Assembly: GCA_020848935.1 (NCBI GenBank)
Contig: JADLHF010000178.1
Span: 1 to 33,107 of the forward strand
Origin: Acetobacteraceae bacterium
GTDB taxonomy: Bacteria > Pseudomonadota > Alphaproteobacteria > Acetobacterales > Acetobacteraceae
DNA: 33,107 nucleotides
Direction of reading: 5' to 3'
This document shows, piece by piece, positions 7,874-16,877 of the stretch (the stretch's first letter is position 1; every line of letters begins with the position of its first letter). The notes under the pieces were generated by a model. It ran no database searches, had not been told where the DNA came from, and worked only from the letters and a program-made list of their open reading frames with translations. A program made the translations under genes and the position numbers.

Positions 7874-9061
7874 ATGCCGTCCAGACACCGTTACGCAGTC
7901 GCCCTGGCGATCGCGCTGGCCGCAGCCCCCGTCACCGCCCCGGTCCTGGCCCAGCCGGGCCCGTCCGGCCCCCCCACGGTCGGGGTCGTCACCGCCCAGA
8001 CGCGCCCGGTCACCGAGAGCCGCGAATTCACCGGGCGCATCCAGGCCCCCCAGCGCGTGGAGGTCGTCGCCCGCGTCACCGCCGTCATCGCCGAGCGCCT
8101 GTTCACCGAAGGCGGCGAAGTGACCGAGGGCGACCTGCTGTTCCGCCTCGACCGCGGCACCTTCGAGGCCGAGGTGGCCGCGCGCGAGGCCGCGGTGGCG
8201 CAGGCCACCGCCCTGCTGCACAACGCCACCATCACCCTCAACCGTGCCCGCGCGCTGATCGGCTCCGGCGCCGGCCGCGCCGCCTCGGTCGATGACGCCG
8301 CCGCCCAGCAGGCCAGCCTGGCCGCCCAGCTCCAGGCGGCGCAGGCCCAGCTCCAGGCGGCGCGGATCAACCTGGGCTATACCGAAATCCGTGCGCCGAT
8401 CACCGGGCGGGTCGGCCGCGCCGCGCTGTCGGTGGGCAATGTGGTGACCCCGGCCTCCGGCCCGCTGGTGGTCATCGTCAGCCAGGACCCGATGTATGTG
8501 ACCTTCCCGGTCTCGGTGCGCGCGGCGCTGGACCTGCGCAACCGCTATGCCGATCGCGGCGGGTTCGCCGCCGTGCGCGTCCGCCTGCGCCTGCCGGACG
8601 GGCGGCTCTATGGCCCGGCCGGCGCGCTGGACTATGCCGACCCAAGCGTGAGCGCGAACACGGACTCGCTGACCCTGCGCGCCACCATCCCCAACCCGCT
8701 GCGCCCCGGCACGAAATCGGGCGAACCCGGCAATCGCGACCTGCTGGACGGCGCCTTCGTCACCGTCTTCGTGGAGGGCGCGGAGCCGGTGCAGGCCCTG
8801 GCGGTGCCGCGGATGGCGGTGCTGTCGGACCAGCAGGGCAGCTTCGTCTATATCGTGGACGGCGAAAAAAAGGTGCAGCAGCGGCGCGTCACGCTGGGCC
8901 AATCCACCCCGGCGCTGGCCGGCATCGCCAGCGGCCTGGCCGAGGGCGACAGCGTGGTGGTCGATGGCCTGCAACGCATCCGCCCCGGCGTGGCGGTGAA
9001 CCCGGTGCCGTATGCCCCGCCCGGCACCCGCCCGGCCGCCGCATCCGCGCCGAAGGGCTGA
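7874..9061 (+). CDS. RND efflux pump periplasmic adaptor (membrane fusion protein)
   Basis: This 395-residue adaptor would bridge the inner-membrane pump encoded next door and an outer-membrane channel. It starts with an apparent Sec signal peptide (hydrophobic about 8-25, ending APVLAQ). The usual AcrA/MexA order follows: a barrel strand ([15 protein letters not shown]), a lipoyl half-motif ([14 protein letters not shown]), an alpha-hairpin rich in Ala and Gln at about 100-170, the second lipoyl half ([14 protein letters not shown]), and a beta-barrel plus membrane-proximal domain ending in [12 protein letters not shown]. No lipobox cysteine is present, unlike many homologues, so it may be non-lipidated. 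ATG 7874 follows GAGGA and begins the signal peptide; an in-frame ATG at 7820 is less likely. The stop is 4 bp before the permease gene. Confidence 0.92.
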   Translation: MPSRHRYAVALAIALAAAPVTAPVLAQPGPSGPPTVGVVTAQTRPVTESREFTGRIQAPQRVEVVARVTAVIAERLFTEGGEVTEGDLLFRLDRGTFEAEVAAREAAVAQATALLHNATITLNRARALIGSGAGRAASVDDAAAQQASLAAQLQAAQAQLQAARINLGYTEIRAPITGRVGRAALSVGNVVTPASGPLVVIVSQDPMYVTFPVSVRAALDLRNRYADRGGFAAVRVRLRLPDGRLYGPAGALDYADPSVSANTDSLTLRATIPNPLRPGTKSGEPGNRDLLDGAFVTVFVEGAEPVQALAVPRMAVLSDQQGSFVYIVDGEKKVQQRRVTLGQSTPALAGIASGLAEGDSVVVDGLQRIRPGVAVNPVPYAPPGTRPAAASAPKG

Positions 9062-9065
9062 GGCG

Positions 9066-12000
9066 ATGCTGTCGGCCGTTTTCGTCGACCGCCCCCGCCT
9101 GGCGGTGGTGATCGCCATCATCACCACCCTGGCCGGGCTGATCGCCTGGACCCGGATTCCGGTGGCCCAGTTTCCCGACATCGTGCCGCCACAGGTGCAG
9201 GTCAGCACCCGCTTCCCCGGCGCCTCGGCCGCGGTGGTGGAATCCACCGTGGCGCAGCCGCTGGAAGCGGTGATCAACGGCGTCGACAAGATGCTCTACA
9301 TGAAGTCGAACAGCGGCAATGACGGCAGCTACTCGCTGACGGTCAGCTTCGACCTCGGCACCAATCCCGACATCAACACCGTCAACGTCAACAACCGTGT
9401 CCAGGCCGCACTCTCCAAGATGCCGGCCGAGGTGCAGCGCCAGGGCATCACGGTGAGCAAGCGCAGCTCGGCGATCCTGGAATTCGTGCAGTTCTACGCC
9501 GATGACCCCGCACTCACCCCGCTCTTCGTCTCCAACTACGTGACCATCAACGTGCTGGACGCCATCGCCCGCGTGCCCGGCGTGGGCCAGGCGTTCATGT
9601 TCGGCGCGCTGGACTATTCCATGCGCATCTGGCTGCAGACCGCGCGCATGGTCGATCTCGGCCTGGCGCCGTCGGACGTCATCGCGGCGCTGCAGAGCCA
9701 GAACGTGCAGGGCGCGGTGGGGCGCATCGGCGCCCAGCCGACCATCGACGGCAATGCCGTGCAGATGAACCTGCAAGCCAGCGGCCGGCGGGTGACCGCC
9801 GAGGAATTCGGCGCGATCATCCTGCGCGCCAACCCCGACGGGTCCGCGCTGCGCATCCGCGACGTGGCGCGCGTGGAGCTGGGCCCGGCCACCCAGGACA
9901 CCGAAAGCCGGCTGAATGGCCAGCCGGCGGTTTCGATCGGCATCTACCTCGCCCCCGGCGCCAATGCGGTGGAAACCTCGACGCGGGTGCGCGAGACGCT
10001 GGACGGCCTGGAGCGGCGCTTCCCCGCGGGGATGAAGAAGATCGTGTTCTACGACAGCTCGGTCTTCGTCGCCGATACCATCAGCCAGGTGCTGAAGACG
10101 ATGCTGGAGGCCTTCGCCCTGGTGGTGCTGGTGGTGTTCATCTTCCTGGGCAATCTGCGCGCCACCATCATCCCTGCCGTCGCGGTGCCGGTCAGCGTGA
10201 TCGGCACCATCGCGGTGCTGCTGCTGCTCGGCTACACCGCCAACACCGTGTCGCTGCTGGCGCTGGTGCTGGCAGTGGGCATCGTGGTGGATGATGCCAT
10301 CGTGGTGGTGGAGAACGTCGAGCGCGTGATGGAGGAGGAGCCGCACCTCACGCCGAAGGAAGCCACCAAGAAGGCGATGGCCCAGATCACGGCGCCGATC
10401 ATCGCCATCACGCTGGTGCTGCTGAGCGTGTTCGTGCCGATCGCCTTCATCCCCGGCGTGTCCGGCCAGTTGTTCCGCCAGTTCGCGGTGACCATCAGCG
10501 TCGCGATGCTGATCTCGGCGACCAACGCGCTGACCCTGTCGCCTGCCCTGTGCGGCGTGTTCCTGCGCCACACCGACAAGAACCGCGGCGTGATGGGCCG
10601 GGTGCTGCGCGGCATCGACCATGTGCGCGACGGCTACGCCGCCATCGTGCGCCGGCTGCTGCGGGTGTCGATCCTCGGCCTGGTGCTGGTCGCCGCCGCC
10701 GGGTTCGGCATCTTCGGCCTGCAGAAGCTGACCCCCACCAGCTTCCTGCCGGAGGAGGACCAGGGCGCGTTCTTCATCGCCGCGCAGTTGCCTGACGGTG
10801 CCTCGGTGCAGCGCACGCGCGAGCTGGTGGCCGGGCTGGAAACCACGCTGCGCGCCCTGCCGCAGGTGGAGAACGTGCTGTCGATCGTCGGGTTCTCGCT
10901 GCTCGACGGCGGCGCGCAGAGCAACGCCGCCTTCATGGTGGTGCGGCTGAAGCCGTTCGACCAGCGCACCGCGCCCGCGGACCGGGCACAGGCGGTGATC
11001 GGGCGGGTGTTCGGCATCTCGATGGCCACCCGCGCCGGCATGGTGTTCCCGTTCAACCTGCCGCCGATCATCGGGCTTTCGACCTCCGGCGGCTTCGAAT
11101 ACCAGTTGCAGAACCTGGAGGGGCGCGAGCCCGGCGAGATGGCCGGACCGCTTGGCGCGCTGCTGGCGGCGGCCAACAGCGACGGGCGGATGGCGCGCGT
11201 GTTCTCGACCTTCAGCGCCTCCACCCCTTCGGTATTCCTCGACATCGACCGCGACAAGGCGATGGCGCTGGGGGTGGCGGTGACCGACATCTTCACCACC
11301 CTGCAGGCCACGTTGGGCGGCATCTACGTCAATGATTTCAACCTGTACGGCCGCACCTGGCAGGTGAACATCCAGGGCGAGGCGATCGACCGGCTGGACC
11401 TGGACGCGGTCTGGCGCATCCAGGTGCGCAGCCGCAGCGGGGCGATGGTGCCGCTGCGGGCGCTCGCCGAGGCGCGCATCGTGGTGGGGCCGCAGACCAT
11501 CAGCCGCTACAACAACTACCGCGCCATCACCGTGAACGGCGCGCCGGCGCCCGGCGTGTCCTCCGGCGTCGCCCTGGCCGCGATGGCCGAGGTGTCCAAC
11601 CGCGTGCTGCCGCCGGGCTACGGCTTCGAATGGAGCGGCACCTCGTACCAGGAAGTGCGCTCGGCCGGGCAGACCGGGCCGATCCTGGGCCTGGCGCTGC
11701 TGTTCGCCTACCTGTTCCTGGTGGCGCTGTACGAAAGCTGGGTGGTCCCGGTGCCGGTGCTGCTGTCGGTCTCCGTCGGCGTGCTTGCCGCCTTTGCCGG
11801 GCTGCTGATCCGCTCCATGCCGCTGGACCTGTACGGCCAGATCGGCCTGGTGGTGCTGATCTCGCTGGCCGCCAAGAACGGCATCCTGATCGTGGAGTTC
11901 GCCAAGGAGCAGCGCGAGGCCGGCATGACCATCCGCGCGGCCGCGGCGACCGGGGCGCGCATTCGCTTCCGCGCCGTGGTGATGACGTCGATCTCCTTCA

Positions 12001-12194
12001 TCCTTGGCCTGGTTCCGCTGATCACCGCCGAGGGGGCGGCGATGCTGTCGCGCCGGGCCGTCGGCATGCCGGTTTTCGCGGGCATGATCGGCGCGACCGC
12101 CATCGGCATCTTCATCATCCCGATGCTGTACGTGACGTTCCAGTCGCTGCGGGAGGCAACCAGCCGGCGGTTCGGGGGCGGATCGCGCCGCTGA
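9066..12194 (+). CDS. RND efflux permease, HAE1 family (AcrB/MexB-like)
   Basis: At 1042 residues this is a full-length hydrophobe/amphiphile efflux permease, an inner-membrane proton antiporter that expels drugs and other amphiphiles. The N-terminus has the family form ([13 protein letters not shown] and [16 protein letters not shown]). Proton-relay residues are intact: Asp409-Asp410 in [16 protein letters not shown] (TM4) and Lys937 in [17 protein letters not shown] (TM10). Two large periplasmic loops separate the TM1-2 and TM7-8 segments as expected. An upstream AAGGG about 8 bases before ATG 9066 and the 4-bp gap to the adaptor gene indicate co-transcription. No TolC/OprM-type gene follows, so the pump presumably borrows a channel encoded elsewhere. 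Substrates cannot be predicted. Confidence 0.95.
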   Translation: MLSAVFVDRPRLAVVIAIITTLAGLIAWTRIPVAQFPDIVPPQVQVSTRFPGASAAVVESTVAQPLEAVINGVDKMLYMKSNSGNDGSYSLTVSFDLGTNPDINTVNVNNRVQAALSKMPAEVQRQGITVSKRSSAILEFVQFYADDPALTPLFVSNYVTINVLDAIARVPGVGQAFMFGALDYSMRIWLQTARMVDLGLAPSDVIAALQSQNVQGAVGRIGAQPTIDGNAVQMNLQASGRRVTAEEFGAIILRANPDGSALRIRDVARVELGPATQDTESRLNGQPAVSIGIYLAPGANAVETSTRVRETLDGLERRFPAGMKKIVFYDSSVFVADTISQVLKTMLEAFALVVLVVFIFLGNLRATIIPAVAVPVSVIGTIAVLLLLGYTANTVSLLALVLAVGIVVDDAIVVVENVERVMEEEPHLTPKEATKKAMAQITAPIIAITLVLLSVFVPIAFIPGVSGQLFRQFAVTISVAMLISATNALTLSPALCGVFLRHTDKNRGVMGRVLRGIDHVRDGYAAIVRRLLRVSILGLVLVAAAGFGIFGLQKLTPTSFLPEEDQGAFFIAAQLPDGASVQRTRELVAGLETTLRALPQVENVLSIVGFSLLDGGAQSNAAFMVVRLKPFDQRTAPADRAQAVIGRVFGISMATRAGMVFPFNLPPIIGLSTSGGFEYQLQNLEGREPGEMAGPLGALLAAANSDGRMARVFSTFSASTPSVFLDIDRDKAMALGVAVTDIFTTLQATLGGIYVNDFNLYGRTWQVNIQGEAIDRLDLDAVWRIQVRSRSGAMVPLRALAEARIVVGPQTISRYNNYRAITVNGAPAPGVSSGVALAAMAEVSNRVLPPGYGFEWSGTSYQEVRSAGQTGPILGLALLFAYLFLVALYESWVVPVPVLLSVSVGVLAAFAGLLIRSMPLDLYGQIGLVVLISLAAKNGILIVEFAKEQREAGMTIRAAAATGARIRFRAVVMTSISFILGLVPLITAEGAAMLSRRAVGMPVFAGMIGATAIGIFIIPMLYVTFQSLREATSRRFGGGSRR

Positions 12195-12432
12195 ACCGGC
12201 GGGAACGGGCCAATAGGGAGGCCGGCCTCCCGTCGGGCACGAAACAAAACGTGATCGGCCAATCCCGCCGGGATCCATGCCGCCGCGCAATCTGGTATAT
12301 TTTGGGCCAATTGTTGGGATTCGCGGCGTTCCCGGGTAACATTGTTCATATTATCGTAGGTCGTGCCGTCCGAACGGGATTTGTCTTGTCCCGCGCACTC
12401 AATTCCGCGACGATGCAGCCAAGCTGATGCTG

Positions 12433-12478
12433 ACCAGGTTCGCAGCCGTGCGAACACCCCATCTTTCAGGTGCCTGGT
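12433..12478 (+). other. Nested hairpin in radical SAM leader
   Basis: A perfect 7-bp stem (GTTCGCA 12438-12444 with TGCGAAC 12449-12455) closes a GCCG loop. It is enclosed by a second pairing, ACCAGG at 12433-12438 with CCTGGT at 12473-12478; the two share G12438 and so are partly mutually exclusive. A small palindrome, CAGGTGCCTG, overlaps the right arm. Alternative pairings of this kind occur in regulatory leaders, but no known riboswitch class is recognised. Confidence 0.35.
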
Positions 12479-12509
12479 GCTGACGAATTCCTGGCCCGGG
12501 CCGGCAGGC

Positions 12510-12523
12510 GCCGCTTCGGCGGC
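12510..12523 (+). other. cUUCGg tetraloop hairpin in radical SAM leader
   Basis: GCCGC and GCGGC form a 5-bp stem around TTCG, giving the very stable C(UUCG)G tetraloop in RNA. It lies 63 bp before the radical SAM start codon, with a GGGCGGCGGCGGG stretch after it. This supports a folded 5' leader, but a short GC stem can occur by chance in DNA this GC-rich. Confidence 0.35.
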
Positions 12524-12586
12524 TTCCAAGGGCGGCGGCGGGCTGGGCGACCGTCAAGTGGCAGGCAATAGGAGTGCTAAGCAATT

Positions 12587-14665
12587 ATGGCACGCGTTTA
12601 TCTCGGTGACCTCCGCTACAATACCGCGGGGATTCTGGCCAATGACTGCATGCCGCTGGGCGTGGCCTACATGAAGGCGGTGATGGACCGTGACAACCCC
12701 GACCTTGAGTCGCGGCTGTTCGTCTATCCCGATGCCTTGCTGGAGGCGCTGAAATCCGCGCCGCCGGACGTGCTGATGCTCAGCAACTACGTCTGGAACG
12801 AGGCGTTGTCGCACGAGTTCTTCCGCATCGCCCGCAAGCTCAACCCGAACGTGCTCACCGTCATGGGCGGGCCCAACCTGCCGCTGGAACCGGCGCGGCA
12901 GGTCGCCTATCTGGAGCGCCATCCGGAGATCGACGTCTATGTCACCGGCGAAGGCGATTTCGCCGCCAACACCCTGATGAATGTCTTCATGGATGCCGGC
13001 CTGTCGCGCAAGGCGTTCGGCGCGCGCGGCCTGGAATCGGCGATGTGGCGCAATCCCGAAGGCCAGGTGGTGCGCAACGACACCCACCCGCGCCGGCGCG
13101 AGATCAACGACATCCCCTCGCCCTGGCTCTCCGGCATCCAGGACGAATTCTTCGACGGCCGGCTGGCGCCGATGATCGAGACCAATCGCGGCTGCCCGTT
13201 CACCTGCACCTTCTGCGCGCAGGGCACGTCGTGGTATTCCAAGGTGAACAATTTCGATATCGACCGGATGCGCGAGGAAATCCAGTACATCGCGCGCAGG
13301 ATCAAGGAGCGCTCGCCCCGCATGGGCACGCTGCGCATCGCCGATTCGAACTACGGCATGTTCGAGCGCGACATCGAGATCTCCGGCTATATCGGCCAGA
13401 TGCAGCGCGACTATGGCTGGCCCACCTTCATCGACGCCACCACCGGCAAGAACCGGCCGGAGCGGATCATCAAGTCGGTGGAGCAGGTATCCGGCGCGCT
13501 GGTGCTGTACCAGGCGGTGCAGTCGCTGGATGAGGACGTGCTGCGCAAGATCAAGCGGCAGACCATCAAGCTGGACGCCTACAAGGCGCTGGAGGTGCAC
13601 ATGCGCGGGCGCGGGCTGAAGTCGATCTCCGACCTGATCCTCGGCCTGCCCGGCGAATCGCTGAAGACCCATCTGGCCGGGCTGACCACGCTTTTGGACA
13701 GCAACATCGACCAGATGCACAACTTCCAGGCGATGATGCTCAAGGGCTCGGAGATGGAGAAGCTGGAGAGTCGCGAGACCTTCAAGTTCGATACGCGCTT
13801 CCGGGTGCTGCCGCGCAATTTCGGCGTCTATGACGACCGGCGGGTGTTCGACACCGAGGAGATCGTGGTGGCCACCGACACGCTGCCGTTCGAGGACTAC
13901 ATCACCTGCCGCAAATACCACCTGGTCAGCAGCGTGTTCTGGAACGACGGCTGGTTCGGCCATGTGGTGTCGTTCTGCCGTGCCCACGGCATCAAGAACT
14001 CCGACTGGTGGCTGGCGATGCTGCCGGCGCTGGAGCAGGGCGGGCCGGAGGTGCGCGCCTTCCTGGAGCAGTTCGTCAACGAAACCCAGGGCGAGCTGTT
14101 CCCGTCGCGCGAGGCCTGCATCGAATTCTACGCGCGCGACGAGAATTTCGAGAAGCTCGGCCGCGGCGACATCGGCGACAACCTGATGTACCGCTACCGC
14201 GCCATCGCCTCGTTCTACATCTGGCCCGCCATTGCCGATGCCGCGATGACCGCCACCCGTGCCTTGCTGGAGCAGCGCGGCGTCGCCGCCACCATTCCCG
14301 ATTTCGACCGGTTCTGGACCGATTTCCACAGCTTCATCCGCCTGACCCATGCCACCGGGCGCAGCGAGGCGGAAATCCTGTCGACCACCGAGGCGGTGCT
14401 GAGCTACGATTTCCCGGCGTGGCTGGCCGCCGGCGATTATCGTGACATCGCCGCCTTCCGCCTGGACGAGCCCCAGCTGTTCGCCTTCGAGCTCACCGAG
14501 GAGGGGCTGCGCGAGATGCGCATGTCGCTGGCAACCTGGACCACGCATATCCGTGGCCTGTCCAAGCTGGTCACCCGCATCCGCGTGGAATCCCAGGTGC
14601 GCTCCTGCCGTCCGGCCGATGGGTCCACTGGCGCCACCCGCCGCGTGGGCAGCTCGGCGGCTTGA
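12587..14665 (+). CDS. B12-binding-domain radical SAM protein, function unknown
   Basis: This 692-residue protein has the layout of class B (cobalamin-type) radical SAM enzymes. Residues 1-130 look like a B12-binding Rossmann domain (DVLMLSNYVWN, then VMGGPN and VYVTGEGD). It lacks the DxHxxG base-off motif, as is common in this class. The radical SAM core follows with CPFTCTFC: Cys203, Cys207 and Cys210 would hold the 4Fe-4S cluster. Further core motifs are TLRIADSNYGMF and SDLILGLPGES. A C-terminal region of about 280 residues, rich in aromatic residues, is not recognisable to me. Relatives methylate unreactive carbons or rearrange rings in natural products, hopanoids and sugars. It stands alone behind a structured leader, convergent with the glycosyltransferase gene at the end of the polysaccharide cluster. 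The product is unknown. Confidence 0.85.
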   Translation: MARVYLGDLRYNTAGILANDCMPLGVAYMKAVMDRDNPDLESRLFVYPDALLEALKSAPPDVLMLSNYVWNEALSHEFFRIARKLNPNVLTVMGGPNLPLEPARQVAYLERHPEIDVYVTGEGDFAANTLMNVFMDAGLSRKAFGARGLESAMWRNPEGQVVRNDTHPRRREINDIPSPWLSGIQDEFFDGRLAPMIETNRGCPFTCTFCAQGTSWYSKVNNFDIDRMREEIQYIARRIKERSPRMGTLRIADSNYGMFERDIEISGYIGQMQRDYGWPTFIDATTGKNRPERIIKSVEQVSGALVLYQAVQSLDEDVLRKIKRQTIKLDAYKALEVHMRGRGLKSISDLILGLPGESLKTHLAGLTTLLDSNIDQMHNFQAMMLKGSEMEKLESRETFKFDTRFRVLPRNFGVYDDRRVFDTEEIVVATDTLPFEDYITCRKYHLVSSVFWNDGWFGHVVSFCRAHGIKNSDWWLAMLPALEQGGPEVRAFLEQFVNETQGELFPSREACIEFYARDENFEKLGRGDIGDNLMYRYRAIASFYIWPAIADAAMTATRALLEQRGVAATIPDFDRFWTDFHSFIRLTHATGRSEAEILSTTEAVLSYDFPAWLAAGDYRDIAAFRLDEPQLFAFELTEEGLREMRMSLATWTTHIRGLSKLVTRIRVESQVRSCRPADGSTGATRRVGSSAA

Positions 14666-14681
14666 CCGCGTGGGCTGATCG

Positions 14682-14703
14682 CGCCCCGCGATGCGGCGGG
14701 GCG
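14682..14703. terminator. GC-rich hairpin between convergent genes
   Basis: An 8-bp perfect stem (CGCCCCGC 14682-14689 with GCGGGGCG 14696-14703) encloses a 6-nt loop in the 75-bp gap between the convergent radical SAM and GT39 genes. No T-tract follows on either strand. Its position favours a bidirectional transcription barrier, but it is a weak candidate as an intrinsic terminator. Confidence 0.4.
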
Positions 14704-14740
14704 GGCGGATTCGGGCCGGTGGCGGACTCGCCTTCCGCGG

Positions 14741-16303
14741 TCAGCAACCCGGCAGGCGCCAGCGCTCCATCGCCACCCCCGTGGTGGCTTCATGTGCCAG
14801 CCGCGTGGCGCCGCGCGCGGCCAGCATGGCATGCACGACGGACTGGGTGGTGAACCCGCGATCGTCGTCGACCACGGACGGAAGATCACGCATCACCAGC
14901 CACAGGGTATCGCCATGCCCGGCCAGTTCGCCGCAGAGCTGATCGGCTGTCCGCACACGGCCCGGGGCAAGCTGCCTGGCGGCGAGTTGTTCCATCGCCG
15001 ATCTCGGCGGGACCAGGATCATGCGCGGCGGCGCGGCGCCCAGTTGCCGGAAATGCGCGGCGAGGGAAATCTCCGCGAACGCCCCCTCGGTGACGACGAT
15101 GGGCTCGCCCGGCTGCATCGATTTGAGGAGGTATTCCGCCGCGCTGTCCCACCGTTCCTTGCGCGTCTCCAAGCTATGCCAGCCATAGGTTCCGTACGCC
15201 TGCAGGCCGAGCAGGACGACGGCCACCGGCAGAAAGACCGCGCGCGGCAGGCTGGCGGTGCCCGCGGCCAGCAGCACGGCCAGCGGCAGCAGCAGGAACA
15301 GCACCGTCCGGTCCATCAGCACCGGCCGGATCAGGCTGGCCAGCGGCATGGCGACATCGCCGACGAGCAGCATGGCCGCCATGGCGAACAGCACCGGGTT
15401 GCGGCTGCGCCACCACAAAACCGCCGCGACGGCCAGCAGGACAGTCTGGAGCAGCAGCGCCAGCAGCGAGAGATCGTCCAGGAATGGCGCAACCAGGGTG
15501 GTGCCATACAGGTGTGCCGTGCCCAGCACGGTGGGCGGCGGCAGCCAGCGATCGACGTACAGCGCTTGCCCGACGATATGATGGAACATCGCCAGCAACG
15601 GGCCGCTCGCCACCAGCACGGCCAGCAGGTTGGCGGCCAGCAGCACGACGATGCCGCGCCGGAACTGCCGCCAGCCGGGCAGCAGCGCGGCGATCACCAT
15701 GGCATTCAGGCTGAGTCCGATCAGCGCGGCGGTTGCGTGCAGCCACAGCATGGCGCCGAGCAACAGCCCGTAACCGGCGGCCGGCCAGAGCACCTTCCGT
15801 TCGTTGCGGATCGCGTTGGCGATCGCCATCCCGAGCACCGCCGCCCAGCAGGTGGTCAGGAACAGCACCGTGTAGCAGCGCCCATCCTGCGAGAGCCGCA
15901 CGTGGGTGGCCGCCAGCGCCACGAACCCCGCCGCGATCCAGGCCGCGCGCCGGCCATGCGCGGCGCGCGCCAGCAGCCAGACCGGCAGCAGCGATGCGAC
16001 CCCGGCCAGCACCGTGAGCAGGCGCAGCACAACGATGTCCTCGCCGAACGCCAGCATCCACAGCTTGGCCAGGAGATAGAAGCCGGGAGGGCTGGATTCC
16101 GCCGCGGCCATCGGGCCGAGGATCACCGCCCAATCCATCCGCGCGATGCCGATGGTTGCCGCCTCGTCGATCCAGAGCGGATCGCTGTCCAGCCGCACCA
16201 ACCGCACCGCAATCGCCACCATCAGCAGCGCCAGCGCGGGCGCCACCGCGGGCGCCACCGCGGGCACCACCGTTCGCACGGCAGCAAGTCGCGTTGGCAG
16301 CAT
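14741..16303 (-). CDS. GT39/ArnT-like polytopic membrane glycosyltransferase
   Basis: This 520-residue inner-membrane protein has about 10-12 hydrophobic segments. After the first membrane helix comes LDSDPLWIDEA, with the Asp46-Glu47 pair typical of GT-C enzymes of the PMT/ArnT superfamily, which use polyprenyl-phosphate sugars on the periplasmic side. SSPPGFYLLAKLWM and LSQDGRCYTVLFL are also characteristic. A soluble tail of about 130 residues follows the last helix. ATG 16303 is preferred to upstream starts because the added residues would be low-complexity and charged; the Shine-Dalgarno is weak. It is the last gene of the polysaccharide region but separated from it by 574 bp, so it may have its own promoter. 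It could add a sugar to the polymer, lipid A or a protein; the acceptor is unknown. Confidence 0.85.
   Translation of the reverse strand: MLPTRLAAVRTVVPAVAPAVAPALALLMVAIAVRLVRLDSDPLWIDEAATIGIARMDWAVILGPMAAAESSPPGFYLLAKLWMLAFGEDIVVLRLLTVLAGVASLLPVWLLARAAHGRRAAWIAAGFVALAATHVRLSQDGRCYTVLFLTTCWAAVLGMAIANAIRNERKVLWPAAGYGLLLGAMLWLHATAALIGLSLNAMVIAALLPGWRQFRRGIVVLLAANLLAVLVASGPLLAMFHHIVGQALYVDRWLPPPTVLGTAHLYGTTLVAPFLDDLSLLALLLQTVLLAVAAVLWWRSRNPVLFAMAAMLLVGDVAMPLASLIRPVLMDRTVLFLLLPLAVLLAAGTASLPRAVFLPVAVVLLGLQAYGTYGWHSLETRKERWDSAAEYLLKSMQPGEPIVVTEGAFAEISLAAHFRQLGAAPPRMILVPPRSAMEQLAARQLAPGRVRTADQLCGELAGHGDTLWLVMRDLPSVVDDDRGFTTQSVVHAMLAARGATRLAHEATTGVAMERWRLPGC
16236..16271. repeat. 12-bp tandem repeat, three units, inside the GT39 gene
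   Basis: GCGGGCGCCACC is repeated three times head to tail; the third copy has one mismatch (A at 16266). In the minus-strand gene it encodes a P-A-V-A-like repeat (PAVAPAVAPA) at residues 14-23, at the entry to the first membrane helix. The 12-bp unit keeps frame, so copy-number change would lengthen or shorten the protein by four residues without disrupting it. Confidence 0.75.
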
Positions 16304-16877
16304 CAAATTGGCGCGCCGCCGGAGGCGGCCTTGCCAGCCCCCTGCGATTCCGCGGCGGTATTGCCCGTGTCCATCCTGCGCCGCGTGTCCCTGATGAGCG
16401 TCCGACCTGGTGCGCATTCTCAACGTGCGCTCCTTCGCGGCACCATGATGGTGCGGGCGGCCGGCAGGAACGCGATTGCCGGCGCGTTTGAAACAACAAG
16501 GCCCTGGCCGAGGCGCTGATCGTGATGTGATCGCAATATGGAAGTCTCCGACGACCGAGCCGTCACCATTGCCATAGAAAGACCGGCGATGCCACCCTTA
16601 CGCACGGTTCCAAAACAAATCAAGCAAGCGGACGCTGGCGTGTTTTCGTATCACGGCGCCAAAACATTGGCCGCTTGAGTGAATTCGTTCTTATGGCGTG
16701 TGGCTTCTCATTATTGCAATGCATCAGCGCTGACCACCCGGGGATCGCGGCAACTCATCGGCCCCACTTCACAATGACGCGATTTCGCCGTGGGGCGCCG
16801 CGGCGTGCCGCCGTTGCGGTGGCCAAGAGGCGATCGTTCCATCCCAGCGCTGTCCGCGGCCGGTCGGCGGTGGCGCG
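16304..16877. other. 574-bp gap in the polysaccharide cluster with a long inverted repeat
   Basis: No convincing gene is present; short open frames here lack ribosome-binding sites and domain character. The middle (about 16560-16740) is more AT-rich than its flanks and probably holds the promoter for the GT39 gene. A nested inverted repeat lies at 16625-16677: CAAGCGG (16625-16631) pairs with CCGCTTG (16671-16677), and TGTTTT (16641-16646) pairs with AAAACA (16661-16666). It could terminate the main operon or be an operator. Confidence 0.45.

Larger units (their letters stand above)
12195..12586 (+). promoter_or_regulatory. Long structured leader/promoter region before the radical SAM gene
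   Basis: This 392-bp gap lies between two plus-strand genes. It starts with a perfect 16-bp palindrome at 12216-12231 (GGGAGGCC then GGCCTCCC), which may form a hairpin after the efflux operon but has no T-tract. Two AT-rich blocks (12292-12304, containing TATATTTT, and 12340-12356, containing TATTAT) stand out and could hold -10 elements; matching -35 elements are poor. Downstream are hairpins annotated separately. AGGAG lies about 12 bases before ATG 12587. I looked for the conserved cobalamin-riboswitch boxes and did not see them. Confidence 0.4.

Noticed and set aside
8889-12290. 1133-codon open frame antisense to the RND permease gene
   Set aside because: Composition is His/Gln/Arg/Gly-rich with no domain character; long antisense frames are expected in DNA this GC-rich, and the plus-strand permease has all family residues.
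12195-12586. Cobalamin riboswitch before the B12-type radical SAM gene
   Set aside because: The conserved boxes of that riboswitch class were not found; only generic hairpins are visible.
12554-14548. 664-codon minus-strand open frame opposite the radical SAM gene
   Set aside because: It mirrors the real gene's wobble composition and has no motif; the CxxxCxxC frame is clearly coding.
16304-16423. Longer N-terminus of the GT39 protein
   Set aside because: It would need a weak start and adds a charged low-complexity stretch before the first membrane helix.
16420-16623. Small minus-strand open frame in the 574-bp gap
   Set aside because: No ribosome-binding site, no domain character, and it lies in a region that looks regulatory.
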